Source: Gautieria morchelliformis (lineage: Eukaryota; Basidiomycota; Agaricomycetes; Gomphales; Gomphaceae). Taken from it: DNA of 64,000 bases. The first letter of the stretch is position 1. Every line of letters begins with the position of its first letter. Under the pieces are notes generated by a model, which did no database searches, was not told where the DNA came from, and saw nothing but the letters and a program-made list of their open reading frames with translations. A program made the position numbers and the translations under genes. This document shows positions 11,300 through 22,044 of this stretch, in pieces. The stretch spans positions 1 through 64,000 of the forward strand of contig WHVA01000518.1 of the NCBI GenBank assembly GCA_015179125.1. Reading direction: 5' to 3'.

Positions 11300-13848
11300 T
11301 ATGCTAGGATGTGGAGGAGCGAAGGAGAGACCACTCACACCCTTCCAACTCAGGTAGCCAGGTTTGAACTTGTCACGCGTACCTCAACCGTACATGACTA
11401 TCTCCCAACGGCCGGGTTGCTCTCGTGTTTCCGAGGCTTGGGCCCGGCTCGGCTCGGGCTTTCAAGGGCTCGGCCCGGGCCTAAGCCCGACCCGGGACAT
11501 CACCAATGTCGAGCTCCGCATGCATCCGTCAGTGCACTACTTGTCGTCGTCATGACCGCCGTCGCGCCCGAGCCCACCGAGTTCGAGCTCGCACCCATAC
11601 CCACCGCCACCGCCACACTCACGCCCGCTCTCCTTCGCAGCTACCCCTGCGTGCGCTCCCGCCCCCCTCGATGACTCGGAGCTGCAGCCGAATTACTTGG
11701 ATCTATCATGCCCAGAGGCCCCAGACATGAACCTATCTCGATTAAAACATATCCTGTTCTTAGAGTCCGATCTTATCAAGGCTCTGCTCCTTCCGTGACA
11801 TCTCAACTGTGGAACTAGTGGCAGGTGGGTTGTGCCGTGTTTGGACTTGATGTACTTTGTGATGCCGCTCAAGAGTCCTCGAATCTTATCCGATCTGGCC
11901 TCATTGCCATCCGGCCTCTCTTCATCAGAAAATTGCCCTTGACGCTCTCTTTACTTACTGTTGACTCTAGACTTCCTCTGGGGTTAAAATGTATGTGACA
12001 ATCAGGTATCTTCCGCACATTCTATGGTAACGCCAGGAATAATAGGAAGTGCGCACTGAGTGCGTCAAATGTAGAATGTGTCAAACACCCAGTTGCTACA
12101 CATCCACATCTCCCACCTCATACCTCCCATAGAGCTGTATGGCGGTATCGCACCACCTCTCCAGAGCACCATGAGAACGCATGTGTGGGAGGCGCTAGCG
12201 AGGTCTATGATAGCACCGCCTGGTGCTATGCGGTACTAAAATATCAGGACTTATCTACGGGTGGGGGTATGTGTATTATGTGAACTATAGATCTCTATAA
12301 ATAATTCTCTTTTTTTTCCTGGTGAATACAGGAATCAAAAGAGAGGATCATTCAATTCCACCTGATGTCAGTCAATAAACGATTCTTACGTAAGCATGGG
12401 GCTTCTGCCAGCCACTGCGCCGCGAGCTCAGTATGATGGTACACCACGGCATCGCCGCATCGAGTGTGCGATGTTGACCCGGGCAGCATTGCACTCTAGC
12501 AGCTGGCACCCATACATGTATTTACCATGTCCTATCTCTAGTCATGTAAGGCCTATTATCACTCCAGGTCCTCGAAGAGTCGAACGCGAGATTGAAGAGC
12601 GTCCAAGAAGTGCTAGTCGACTCGTGGGTGCTTTTATTTATTTAGCTGCTGGGAAATTTGTCATACTTACTGTAACTTACATAGGTACAAGGCGATGCAT
12701 GATTGATTTCACTGCCGTCGTCAGAGATTCAGAATGTCACAGTTTTACCGCGGTTGAGTCCCCTGCGTGACTTTTTCACTCACTTCTGCTCGAGGATCAT
12801 GATGTACCGTCTGGCCATCACTCTGGAGTGAGGTGTCATATGTTATGGGTCTATCTCCAAACTTGAACTGTGGATATTAATGAATTGCAGACGTAGGTTC
12901 TCTGGCTTCCACGGTTGCACAGGTATTAAGCCGCGTATACGTACCTTAGCCAAACATGGGACAACAGTGCCATGCGCATCAAGGGATGGTATATATAACA
13001 AGCAATCGCTACAGTGGTGCGCACGACCCACCGGCCATCTATTTCTCTTGCCCGTTCTCTTGCCTTCAGAATGTCTTTCGATCCTCAGTCAATAGTAACG
13101 GCATTGGAATCACGCAAGTCTGAATGTGCAAGCACTAGCTACCTCTGATCTGATCCACTTCCCCGTGCAGTAACCCCTACAAAGTACTCATGGGTTGCAT
13201 CATTGACCTTCATGCTATATGACCATGGTGAGAGCAACCTACAAACAACAACCACACGCTGACCTATGATGGTATAGTTACCACCCTCGATGTCGAGGTT
13301 AGTTCTACATTTGCATGTTGCCGTATGTTCGAGTCCTTGACGTAAGTCAGGTCGTCAATGTTTGGAATCGCCCACGCTCACTGAGCAAGTCGCTGTTTAT
13401 ATGGGTCAGTCTCCATAAAGACTGAACATATTGACTGAGAATAATCTTATCAACCACCGTAGACTCGCTACTTCGGACTTGCCTCACTCATTATGGCGGT
13501 CACAGGTACGCATATCGCCTCGTCCACGCCAAGAATCTACTAAAGGCGGCGCACTGAAGTCTCATTTCACGGCTCTCTCTCGAATAAGGTTTGCATTTTT
13601 CTGGGGATCACTGCGATATACAGCCTATTGAATTTTATTTTCAGTTGTAAGTGCAACCTTCGGGTCAATGCATGACTTTGATTTCATATTATTGCTCAGC
13701 TGCGCTGTTTACACTTGGTGGGTGGTTATATCGTATGTGCCTATTAGATGCGTTTCTCGACTCCAATTGACAAGTACAGCGTTATATTGTTCAGCTTTAG
13801 CGTTGAAGGTAAAGGAATACCTCATCAAAGGTTTGTAAAATAATACTG
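11300..13848. other. Region without recognisable genes
   Basis: Contains a GC-rich inverted-repeat patch at about 11425-11495 (GGGCCCGG-type words) and a few open frames such as 12396-12770 (124 codons) that match nothing I recognise and show no intron or domain signature. Otherwise I see nothing definite. Confidence 0.4.
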
Positions 13849-14520
13849 ATGACAAGTACTATAGCCATTCTACTTATCCGTGTACGCTCCCTTTCTCCTT
13901 GTATAAAGTGTTGTGATGTAAATTTGTTACAGGTTTATGCCGTTTACAATCGCAACAAATACATTCTCTGTGGCCTGGCTGGTCTCCTTCTGCTAACGAT
14001 AATCACCACTATCATCCTTTGGGTGTTCTACCAGCCCCCTGGTAAAGCTCCGGATATCAATATTCTTCCCAGTACATTCTCATAAACTGAACAGCGCTGG
14101 GATTACCTCCAATTGATGGCATGACTGGGTGCATTGTTCCTACTACGTCGATTTTCTTTGGCCTTTCTTTCATTCCGGCAATGTTGAACGAAGTAATTCT
14201 ATGCTTCTTCATGCTTTACCAAGCATGGATAACATATAAGGTCGAATATGGCTCACAGTTACTGAAGATACTCATTCAGGGCAGGTTAGCATGCTTGTTT
14301 GTCTAGTCTACTTATCATCATGGTAGCTCTAACGTATAGGCCGCAGTGTACTGTATTTTTCCAGGTCAATGGCTTGGTTGATTACTCCGATGCCATAATA
14401 ACATTTACCTCACAGCATCTTTGTTCTTCTGCTTACGAATTGCCTGGTTCTTTTCTTTGCTCCTCGAAGTCTTATGCTAATTGGAGTTGGGTAGGTCATT
14501 TAAATCGGTAAGAGAACAGA
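13849..14520 (+). pseudogene. Multi-pass membrane protein relic (DUF6533-like)
   Basis: Three consecutive plus-strand pieces look like parts of one membrane protein. The first ends exon-like at LLIR and resumes after a likely 54-bp intron with VYAVYNRNKYILCGLAGLLL and an Ile/Thr-rich membrane helix. The second (about 14120-14285) has another hydrophobic helix and MLYQAWITYK. The third (about 14340-14520) is a degraded tail. The RVYAxYxRN box after a helix and the xMLYxAWxxYK box are features of the basidiomycete DUF6533 family of seven-helix proteins. Frames do not connect cleanly and the N-terminal helices were not found, so this is probably a broken copy. Confidence 0.45.
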
Positions 14521-15050
14521 TGTCACTGACACTGTTTCAAGATGGATGTATGCAGTACCTTCCACTATGGGCAGCCGCCTGCTTCTCAGCATGCTTCAAC
14601 AAGCGTCTAGAGAGCACACGTCAGCATTTCAAAGTGATCACGTACGCTACCGCATGCAGGATCTGTCTACCAAGCGTGTTGAGGGGCCTGTAAAGGCGGC
14701 CTCCGTGACTCCGTGGTAAAATCATGGACTGGCAAGTAGTTTATTGGGGAGCAGTATATATATTGGCCAAGCTCGTGATTGTGCTTCTGATGCGGATGCC
14801 TATGTCAACGACGCCTTACATCATGCTGGCTATTGTGATTCAGCCTTCCTGTAAGTTCTTGTAGATTTTCGGCTTACGTTGCTCCAGAAAGTGGTGCATG
14901 TGGGGAGCATTACACAATGATGTGCCTTTCACCATTACTCACCATGGATCGATACAACTGTGGCGTCAACCTAGTGCATCACGGCGATTTCACACATGGT
15001 CTATTTTTACTACAGTCTATTTCATTTGCCTTGAAACCTTTGCTTAGTTG
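14521..15050. other. Spacer, nothing definite
   Basis: Between the membrane-protein relic and the DIRS fragment I see only short broken frames. Confidence 0.35.
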
Positions 15051-16668
15051 ATTTTATTCTCGGACTTAGTAGTGACTATGAGTTGTGCCCTGTTCCTGTT
15101 CCACTTGCGTGTGGCTTGATGATGTGCCCCCCATTCTTGTCTTTTGTCCACTCCACCCATGTCTGTCTACCTGAAAATTTCTACGCAGCAGTGCTCCTTT
15201 AAGGAATCCTGCTCCCAACCTGAATACATTATGCAAGAGATGACTCCTCTGTCCGTTTCGACAACTTGCAAGACTTTGGATAGATATTGCACAGCTTCCC
15301 GGCTCAGCACCACAAACTGCCCCCTTGGCTAAGACTTGGCTCTTCAAAGCAACCACTGCATGGAGTTTGGCACCCGCAGCGCAGCTTGCATCTGGTGCCT
15401 CTTCATGGGCCTTGCCACATGGATTGCCATCCATGTGAAAGGCATTGACTCTCTCCATTACATGGATGATGCTTGGTCTCATGACCCTGACCCAGCTTTC
15501 TACCTGTACAAACCATACGGCAAACTTTACCCAGCAAAACAAGTGTGCCTCCTGCTTTTGTGGGATGATATCAGGCTCCCGCATAAAATGCCTAAGCAGG
15601 CTTTTGGCCAATTTCTTTGCATTATAGGTCTCAATGTTGACCCCCACAACATGTTCATCTCATTCCCAGCTGATGGCAAAACTGCTCTAGTTTCAGCCAT
15701 TCACACATTCACCAACACCTCTGCTTCCTGTCATCATCCTCTTGTTCAGTGCCAGCACCACTTGGGTTGGATCAACTGGTCCCTTAATGTCTTACTGTTA
15801 TTGCACCCTGCTCTCCAGTCATCTTATGCAAAAATCACAGCAAATCCATCCCTAAAGCCACCCTGCATCTCAATTGCGCTGTCATCTCTGACCTTAATTG
15901 GCTTGCGGACACCATTGAAATCAGATGGTCTCTGCCTCCTCGATTCTGTCGTATGGAGTCCCACCAATGTTGATTTAACTATTTTCTGCAATGCATCCCT
16001 TAATTAGGGCTGCACACTGTGCCGTACAACCACGGCTGTATGGTGCTGTGTTACAGCCACGGCACCTGTACTGTCAAGGGTCTGGGTGCGCTGCTGACGG
16101 TACGGGTTGACACCATATGATACTGTAAAAATACGGCCATGTACGGCGTATATGGCATCCATTCAGCAAAACCCGAAAACCTTGTAGCCGAGCCCAAAAT
16201 ACATCGGCCGACGGGTGCTACCACTGGTAGGCAGGCCATTTACGTGGCGCTCACGCACCCGTTCACCCCTGCTGACATTCTGCCATGTGCGCGCACACCG
16301 TAGCAAGCGGCTGGGTGTGATATTATCAATATTTTAGTTTTGCCGCCGGTCGTGTGCAGTAAGGAAGCCGGTGAATGATCTAAGTTTCGGCCGAACTATA
16401 ATAGATCAGCCCTATGGAGCCGTAACCATAATACGGATGGTACGGTCAGAGGGGTGAGGTGTCAATCATATGGATGGTATATGGTCTGCCGTATCCGTCA
16501 ACTTGCAATACATTATACGGCCATAGCCGTAATACAGACGGTGTGCAGCCCTACCCTTAATATGATGGGCTTTTACATTCCTCAGCTCAGCTCAGCTTTC
16601 TTCTCACCTGTAAATATGATATTTACCCGCATTGCCCTTAAGGCAATGCACGCTACTGGACTAGCTTA
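15051..16668 (+). mobile_element. DIRS-type retrotransposon, reverse transcriptase part
   Basis: The reverse transcriptase region belongs to a DIRS-like (tyrosine recombinase) retroelement. The frame 15336-16004 has ACIWCLFMGLATWIAIHVKG, then the catalytic box LHYMDD, then GQFLCIIGLNVDP and LGWINWSLNVLLLL, all expected of DIRS reverse transcriptases. It leads into a DLTIFCNASL box at the start of the RNase H region. Upstream (15130-15330) the same protein continues in other frames (PLSVSTTCKTLDRYC), so the N-terminal part is frameshifted. A MITE (16005-16553) splits the element. Removing it with one 8-bp duplication restores an open frame that continues 16562-16668 (GFYIPQL). The tyrosine recombinase part of a DIRS element lies at 19655-20610. 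Confidence 0.8.
16005..16553. mobile_element. hAT-like MITE inside the DIRS element
   Basis: This 549-bp element starts TAGGGCTGCACAC and ends with its reverse complement GTGTGCAGCCCTA. It is flanked by an exact 8-bp duplication, CCCTTAAT (15997-16004 and 16554-16561). Eight-base duplications and this kind of terminus are typical of hAT transposons. No transposase frame is present, so it is non-autonomous. Excising it with one duplication restores the DIRS frame exactly, which fixes the boundaries. Confidence 0.9.
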
Positions 16669-16819
16669 GCTAATCACTGTACAGTTCTTGCGTGGGAACC
16701 GCGCGGCGGTTCCCCAGATCTTACCTTACACTGTCACTATATAACACACGGATTACCACATCTTGGTTGAGTTCCACTTGCCCTTGTGACACAAGGCCTT
16801 AAGATTCACTATCTTACAC
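16646..16819 (+). repeat. 174-bp direct repeat, left copy
   Basis: This segment (starting ATGCACGCTACTGGACTAGC) recurs with few differences at 19481-19654. The two copies bracket the Gypsy fragment. The right copy leads into the tyrosine recombinase part of the DIRS element and the left copy follows its reverse transcriptase part. Confidence 0.85.
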
Positions 16820-17399
16820 CTTTTTGAACTCCTGCAGTTGTTCGCCAAGTGAACAACTGAATTGTGGAAATCCGCATGATCTTGAAAAAGATCGCTGCGT
16901 CGACGGCTGTTTACCATTGAACCTCATCCATTAGACCCTCTACTGTTGACTGCAAGCGTGATTATCAGGGTTCATGTGTTTCCTTCCACAAGTTTCTATT
17001 TCCTTCCATGAGTTTCTGTCACCTTCCGTAACCTTCTATGAGTTTCTATCATCTTCCACGAGTTTCCACAACCTTCTACAAGTTTCTGCCTCCCCTATTA
17101 TGTAAACCTTGCCAGCGCTATAAGACTGTAGCCAGTGTGGTGGTGTTTCCTCAGCTTGATCTCTGAGGATACCCACTACACAGGCAAGTCCCCATGTATC
17201 TATCATTGGTAGATTTATAAACTGAGGATACCCACTACACAGTTGGTTATTGTCCTTGCATCGGCTGCTATCTCCTTGAGTATCTTTAGGTTGTGGCTTC
17301 GTCATTAGTGTTGCCCTCACAGTGATGATTCCATGCAGTCGAAGAAGGACGCGAGCTTCTAGCTCACGGACAACCCCCCCGGCGTAGCCTAGCGACACA

Positions 17400-19480
17400 A
17401 TGGCTGACGCTACCCTGGACCAAGAGTCCAGGACGCCAGAAGACGGAGAGATCGTAGATCTCACTGTGCTCGTCCCCCCAATCAAGGACGAGCAAGGACC
17501 CGACCATGTGTCACCCAGCGTGGCTGAAGAGGGGACACCGATACACAACAATCCGGCGTCCCCACCCCACTCCCCCTGGCCCTGGAACAAGGGTAATGGT
17601 AGAGACGCCTCACCGTTGTCTGATGGCAGAGCCTCAAGAGCGGGGCATGCTTCAATACAATCTCGAAGTAGAAACTCAGCCCGCCGCTCACGAAGTCGAG
17701 CAACGACCGCCATCCCTGATGGGGCACGACAACCCAAAAAGATGACGGGCAAGCCTCGGAATATTCGAGCTCGAGTCGTAAAAGCTCAAGGAAGCACAGC
17801 ATCGACAATGAGATGGCGGACGCGATGGCCAAGCTGTAGAGGACAGGAATTATAGGCAGTAGGACTGGACTTGTTGCTCAAAAGAATAGACTAGAAATCA
17901 ATCCACTCCCTCAGTGAATTTAGTGGTCACTGTGATTATATTATACACTACCTAGAAATCAATTCACTACAAGATTTCTGGGTCAACAAATCGAAGGAAA
18001 ATAAGACTAATTTACTTGCCTCTCTCAATGAATTTAGTGGTCACTGAGAGAAGGGGGAAATGTGTCTTACTGTGCATATACTACCACCCGGCCCTTTAGC
18101 GCCCATGGCAGTGCACGTCCAAATGATTATGTAAGGGTGCCAGTGGTGAAAAGAAGAAAAACACATCGAAATAGAAGTACAAATCTTTGGTAGAAAATTT
18201 CGCAAAAATTCTGAAAAAGAAAGTGATCATAGTAGATCAATCTGAAAACAAATTGGAAATAAATACGAATGGTGGAATGTATTTGGCTTGATTTTGGTGC
18301 AGGAGCATAAATGCACCCAACACAAGCAGGTGCAAGATGCACTGCACCAGAACATGCTCACAGGCCATAAGCATGAGCATATAGCATTGCGGCTCGACGA
18401 TATTGCAACGTCCCTCATGCAGTTCAGTAAGGAACTCCACCAAACAGAGGAGATCTGATAAAGGGACACAGCATCGCTAGAGGACTCCCCCAATGACCAA
18501 CAACGAGAGGAGCAAGACCAATGACACATGCCGCTGCCGGTCACCCCGTCAAACAGGACGTACAATTCAGAAGTGAATCACACGTGGAACCGGCTGCACC
18601 AACGAGCAGCCGCAAGACGATCCAACAGATCGTCAGAGAACAGGTTGTCTCAGAGCCTGACTCTGAGACCACGACCGAGAGCCTAGAGCTCGAGGCCCTG
18701 CACTGGCAAAGGAAAGAAGCCAGTGTGGCACGTCACCACACATGGGCTCTTGAGCTGTTAGCACAGAACGCTGCAGCTGCTGTGGCCCAAGGCCACACTG
18801 ACCGGCAGTCTGACGAGCTGCTCACGCGCGCCGTACAGGATGCACAACAAGCGCATGCAGCCTACAATAGCAGGCTGCGCCTGCGCAATGCAGGACTGAC
18901 GGGCAACACGCACCACGCACCCTTGCCAGAAACCCGCGCACTGGAGGTGCCTGGCCCCAGTCAGAGCCTACACTGCCATGGTCCGTGTGATGTCACAGCC
19001 ATGTGACCGGTCCATGGCCTGAACTGAGGGCCAAGGCATACCGGACCAACCAGAAAGCGCACAAGAGCCATACGACGGTATCACACAAATGATATGCGTC
19101 GCAATGGCCAATGCCATAAACACGGACCCTGAAAAGTCCAGGCTGGCGAAGGCCGGCGTAAAGCTGGCCCATCCCAAGCCATACGTGGGAGGGTCCGACC
19201 TCGAAGAGTTTGAGGTCTTCGTCGCAGCCATCTTGAGATGGCTCAAGATGAATTGCCTGTTGGGACCGACCAGCATTGATATGCAGGCCGGGTACGTGGG
19301 CACTCACCTCACCGGCGAAGCCCAAGAATGGTTTTGTTGAAATGTTCCACGTTTCTACCGCCAGGTCCGTGAGTGGACCTTGGAGACGGTGATGCAGGGC
19401 CTGCAGAAGCGGTTCCTGCACACCCTGACATACCACCACGCGTCGAACAAGTTCGATGTGGTCATGCAAGGCACAAAGAC
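17400..19480 (+). pseudogene. Gypsy Gag, interrupted by a Copia solo LTR
   Basis: The start is the ATG at 17400. The first 140 residues are Pro/Ser/Arg-rich. The frame is broken near 17770 and cut by the solo LTR at 17835. Downstream it resumes at 18323 with a coiled-coil-like stretch (QVQDALHQNML), then an Ala/Gln-rich segment (18521-19006). The core is at 19090-19480: LEEFEVFVAAILRWLKMN, YVGTHLTGEAQEWF and REWTLETVMQGLQKRF, the hallmark of the retrotransposon gag domain. A stop follows EWFC at 19338-19340 and the frame shifts again after it. It ends where the DIRS repeat begins. No zinc knuckle or protease is present. Confidence 0.8.
17835..18322 (-). repeat. Copia solo LTR inside Gypsy gag
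   Basis: A 488-bp copy of the copy A LTR without internal sequence. Its ends on the plus strand are TGTAGAGGAC and ATGCACCCAACA. It is flanked by an exact 5-bp duplication CAAGC (17830-17834 and 18323-18327). Solo LTRs arise by recombination between the two LTRs of a full element. Confidence 0.95.
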
Positions 19481-19654
19481 ATGCATGCTACTGGACTAGC
19501 TTAGCTAATCACTGTACAGTTCTTGCGTGGGAACTGTGTGGCAGTTCCCCAGATCTTACCTTACACTGTCACTACATAGCACATGGAATTACCACATCTT
19601 GGTCGAGTTCCGCTTGCCCTTGTGACACAAGGCCTTAAGATTCACTATCTTACA
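19481..19654 (+). repeat. 174-bp direct repeat, right copy
   Basis: Second copy of the segment at 16646-16819. It follows the truncated Gypsy gag without a gap and precedes the recombinase part of the DIRS element. Confidence 0.85.
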
Positions 19655-20610
19655 TCACCTATTCCTGAACCGCCTCCATCTTTCCACATCTTTTTCTATA
19701 AGGAACTCTGCATAGTATCAGCTCTTGCCTTTGCCATCTTGCAATGCCCAGTGCCTCACTTTCAATCCTACCTTAATTTTGCAAACTCCATAACTTTCCC
19801 ATCAACCCTACACCTGACACCCTTAGCTACTTTGTCACCTTTTTGTCCCACCACATCAAACCATCCTCTGTCGCTGCCTACCTCTCTGGTATCTGCAGCT
19901 GTCTTCTACCGCATTTCCCCAATGCCTGCGGTTCATGCAATTCTCCAATTGTCGTCCTATGTCTTGCTGGCTTGAAAAAGTGTTGCAGTTGTGCTGCTCC
20001 ACACCAAAAATGTGCCCTTTCCTCTGACAACCTTTCTACCCTCATTCACACTCACTGTTCCAGCTCACATGACAATATTCTCTGACTAACCATGCTGCTC
20101 ACCAGCTTCTCTGCTCTCCTCTGGCTTGGATATCTCCAATTTGCCAGCCAAGCGCTCATTGAAGAAAATCACTGTGCACCACACCCTCACCCTCCAACCC
20201 AACCAGTTTTCTTTTCTGCTTTGGTTCCACAAAGCAGACAGATTTTACCAAGGCAACACAATTGTCATACTCGCTAAACCCTCCTCTCCCTTCAACCCTC
20301 TTCCCCTATGTACTTATATCTTTCCTCCTGTGACTCCCTATTTCCCTTCCACCCTGAGCTATGGCACACCTCTGCCAGTTTCATCCCCACCTCCTCATGG
20401 TTCACCAACTGCCTCTGCACCACCCTTGGCCCTCAGTTTGGTGGCCATTCTATCCGCTCTGGCGCTGCCACCGCCCTTACCTTAGACAGTGTTCCCAACA
20501 ACATTATCCAAGGCATGGGCCACTGGTCCTCCGATGCATTCAAGATCTATATTTGCAAACATCCCATTGTCCTTCACACCCTCATCAGTAGGCCCCCAAA
20601 TCCTTCCTAA
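19655..20610 (+). pseudogene. DIRS tyrosine recombinase, frameshifted
   Basis: The C-terminal half is the clearest part: frame 20308-20610 contains FGGHSIRSGAATAL, GMGHWSSDAFKIYI and a final stop. These match the H-x-x-R box, the next His/Trp position and the Tyr nucleophile of tyrosine recombinases that accompany DIRS reverse transcriptases. Upstream pieces in changing frames (19843-20085 YLSGICSCLLPHFPNACG, 20126-20280 LTLQPNQFSFLLWFHKADRFYQGN) belong to the core-binding and early catalytic domain. At least two frameshifts and internal stops rule out an active protein. The enzyme would join the circular DIRS cDNA into the genome. Confidence 0.78.
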
Positions 20611-20639
20611 CAAAATTCATCATCATCTCTTTTCTACCT

Positions 20640-21403
20640 CAATATGTCTCAATATATCGCTGTTTTTGGCGGTGCCACGCTTGACACCAGTGCCCTTTAC
20701 ACTATCTAGAGCCTCCTCACAGGTTCACCAGAATTCATGGCTTTCAAGAGTGATACACAGTTAACAGGGGTTAGTGCTGCGTGGTGCTAAATGGTGGTAA
20801 TCACCAGTATGCAGCACTGGCCACCAGCATGCACCACCATGTGATGGTACTCAGCCATGCTAACTGAGGCTGTCCACGGCCAACCTGTACCTTATGGCCT
20901 CAAACACTGACACAGGGCAGACCTGCAACATGTGGCCAGTGGTGAGTACTACCCACTGCTGATAAACAGTGGATATCGCTGATTAATGGTACATGTCCCC
21001 ATTTCTACCCATCATGCCTCACAGGGGAAACAATCCACACCAGGGAATCCAGTGGTGGCATCCAGGAAACCTCAGACCAGTGCAGGAAGAAAGGCATTTG
21101 TCATCAGTTCTGGAGGGACTGATAACAAGTGTCGAAACCACTGCGGACCAGTGCTTGGATACTGGTCCATAGTGGCTTCAATGAAGCTACGGCAAAGTTG
21201 GAAGGCACGCACTGATGTGCAGTAAACAAAATGACAATGACTTTGAAAGTACAATTAGGCACTGCTCATGAGTGTCCAATCACTGCTTAGAAGTTCAAAT
21301 TATAAGTATATAAGTCACTGGTATCAAGTGCTAGTATACACTGCTGTAGGAGCTGAAAAAGACCACAATCCAGGCGGCAGCTCATCACTGCCCAGCTATA
21401 GAC
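20640..21403. other. DIRS 3' flank or spacer
   Basis: No gene seen. A short imperfect palindrome rich in CACCA/TGGTG words lies at about 20770-20860. The stretch may include the DIRS 3' terminal sequence, but no second terminal copy is available to compare. Confidence 0.3.
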
Positions 21404-21408
21404 AGTGT

Positions 21409-21906
21409 TGTAGAGGACAGGAATTATAGGCAGTAGGTATGGACTGCTTGCTCAAAAGAATAGACTAGAAATTAATTCACTCTCTCAGTGAATTTAGTTG
21501 TCACTGTAAGTATATTATACACTACCTAGAAATTAATTCACTACAGAGGATTTCTAGGTCAATAAATTGAAAGAACACTAGACTAATTTACTTGCCTCTC
21601 TCAGTGAATTTAGTTGTCACTGAGAGAGGGGGAAATCTGTCTCACTGTGCATGTACTACTACCCGGCCCTTTAGCGCCCAAGAGCTCGCGCGTCAAAGTC
21701 ATTTCAGACTCCGCTGGGTGCAGCCGCTTGTGAAAATAGAAATAACAAGATGAAATGGAGAGGTAGGGAGTGACTGGAAAATTTCGAAAATAATCAGAGA
21801 AATGGGTGCATGGTATAAGAACAATGTGAGAAGAGATTGAAACACCATACAGCAAATCGAATATATTATGCTTGATTTTGGTGCAGGAGCATAAATGCAC
21901 CCAACA
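21409..21906 (-). repeat. Copia solo LTR
   Basis: This 498-bp LTR is nearly identical to the copy A LTR, with ends TGTAGAGGAC and GCACCCAACA on the plus strand. It is flanked by an exact 5-bp duplication AGTGT (21404-21408 and 21907-21911). It does not belong to the Copia pol that follows, which is on the opposite strand and of a different family. Confidence 0.95.
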
Positions 21907-22044
21907 AGTGTACCTACAATGGTGGGAGCAAGGGCAAAGTTCGGCTGTACTCGAAGTAGTGAAAGGCACAAAGCAGATGGTAGATGACAGGTACACAGCC
22001 AAACAGTTGGACAAGGGGCTCGCCTCAACCACCTCCTGATCACG

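Larger units (their letters stand above)
16820..19480 (+). mobile_element. Gypsy retrotransposon 5' fragment
   Basis: A Gypsy-like insertion between the two 174-bp direct repeats. It holds a gag-upstream region with a degenerate minisatellite of CTTCCACAAGTTTCT-like units (about 16977-17090), a gag start at 17400, a Copia solo LTR (17835-18322) and the retrotransposon Gag core domain, ending abruptly at 19480. Pol is missing, so only the 5' end survives. Confidence 0.72.

Noticed and set aside
15066..15647. Minus-strand frame of 193 codons
   Set aside because: Lies antisense to the DIRS reverse transcriptase, whose YMDD motif and frame are on the plus strand.
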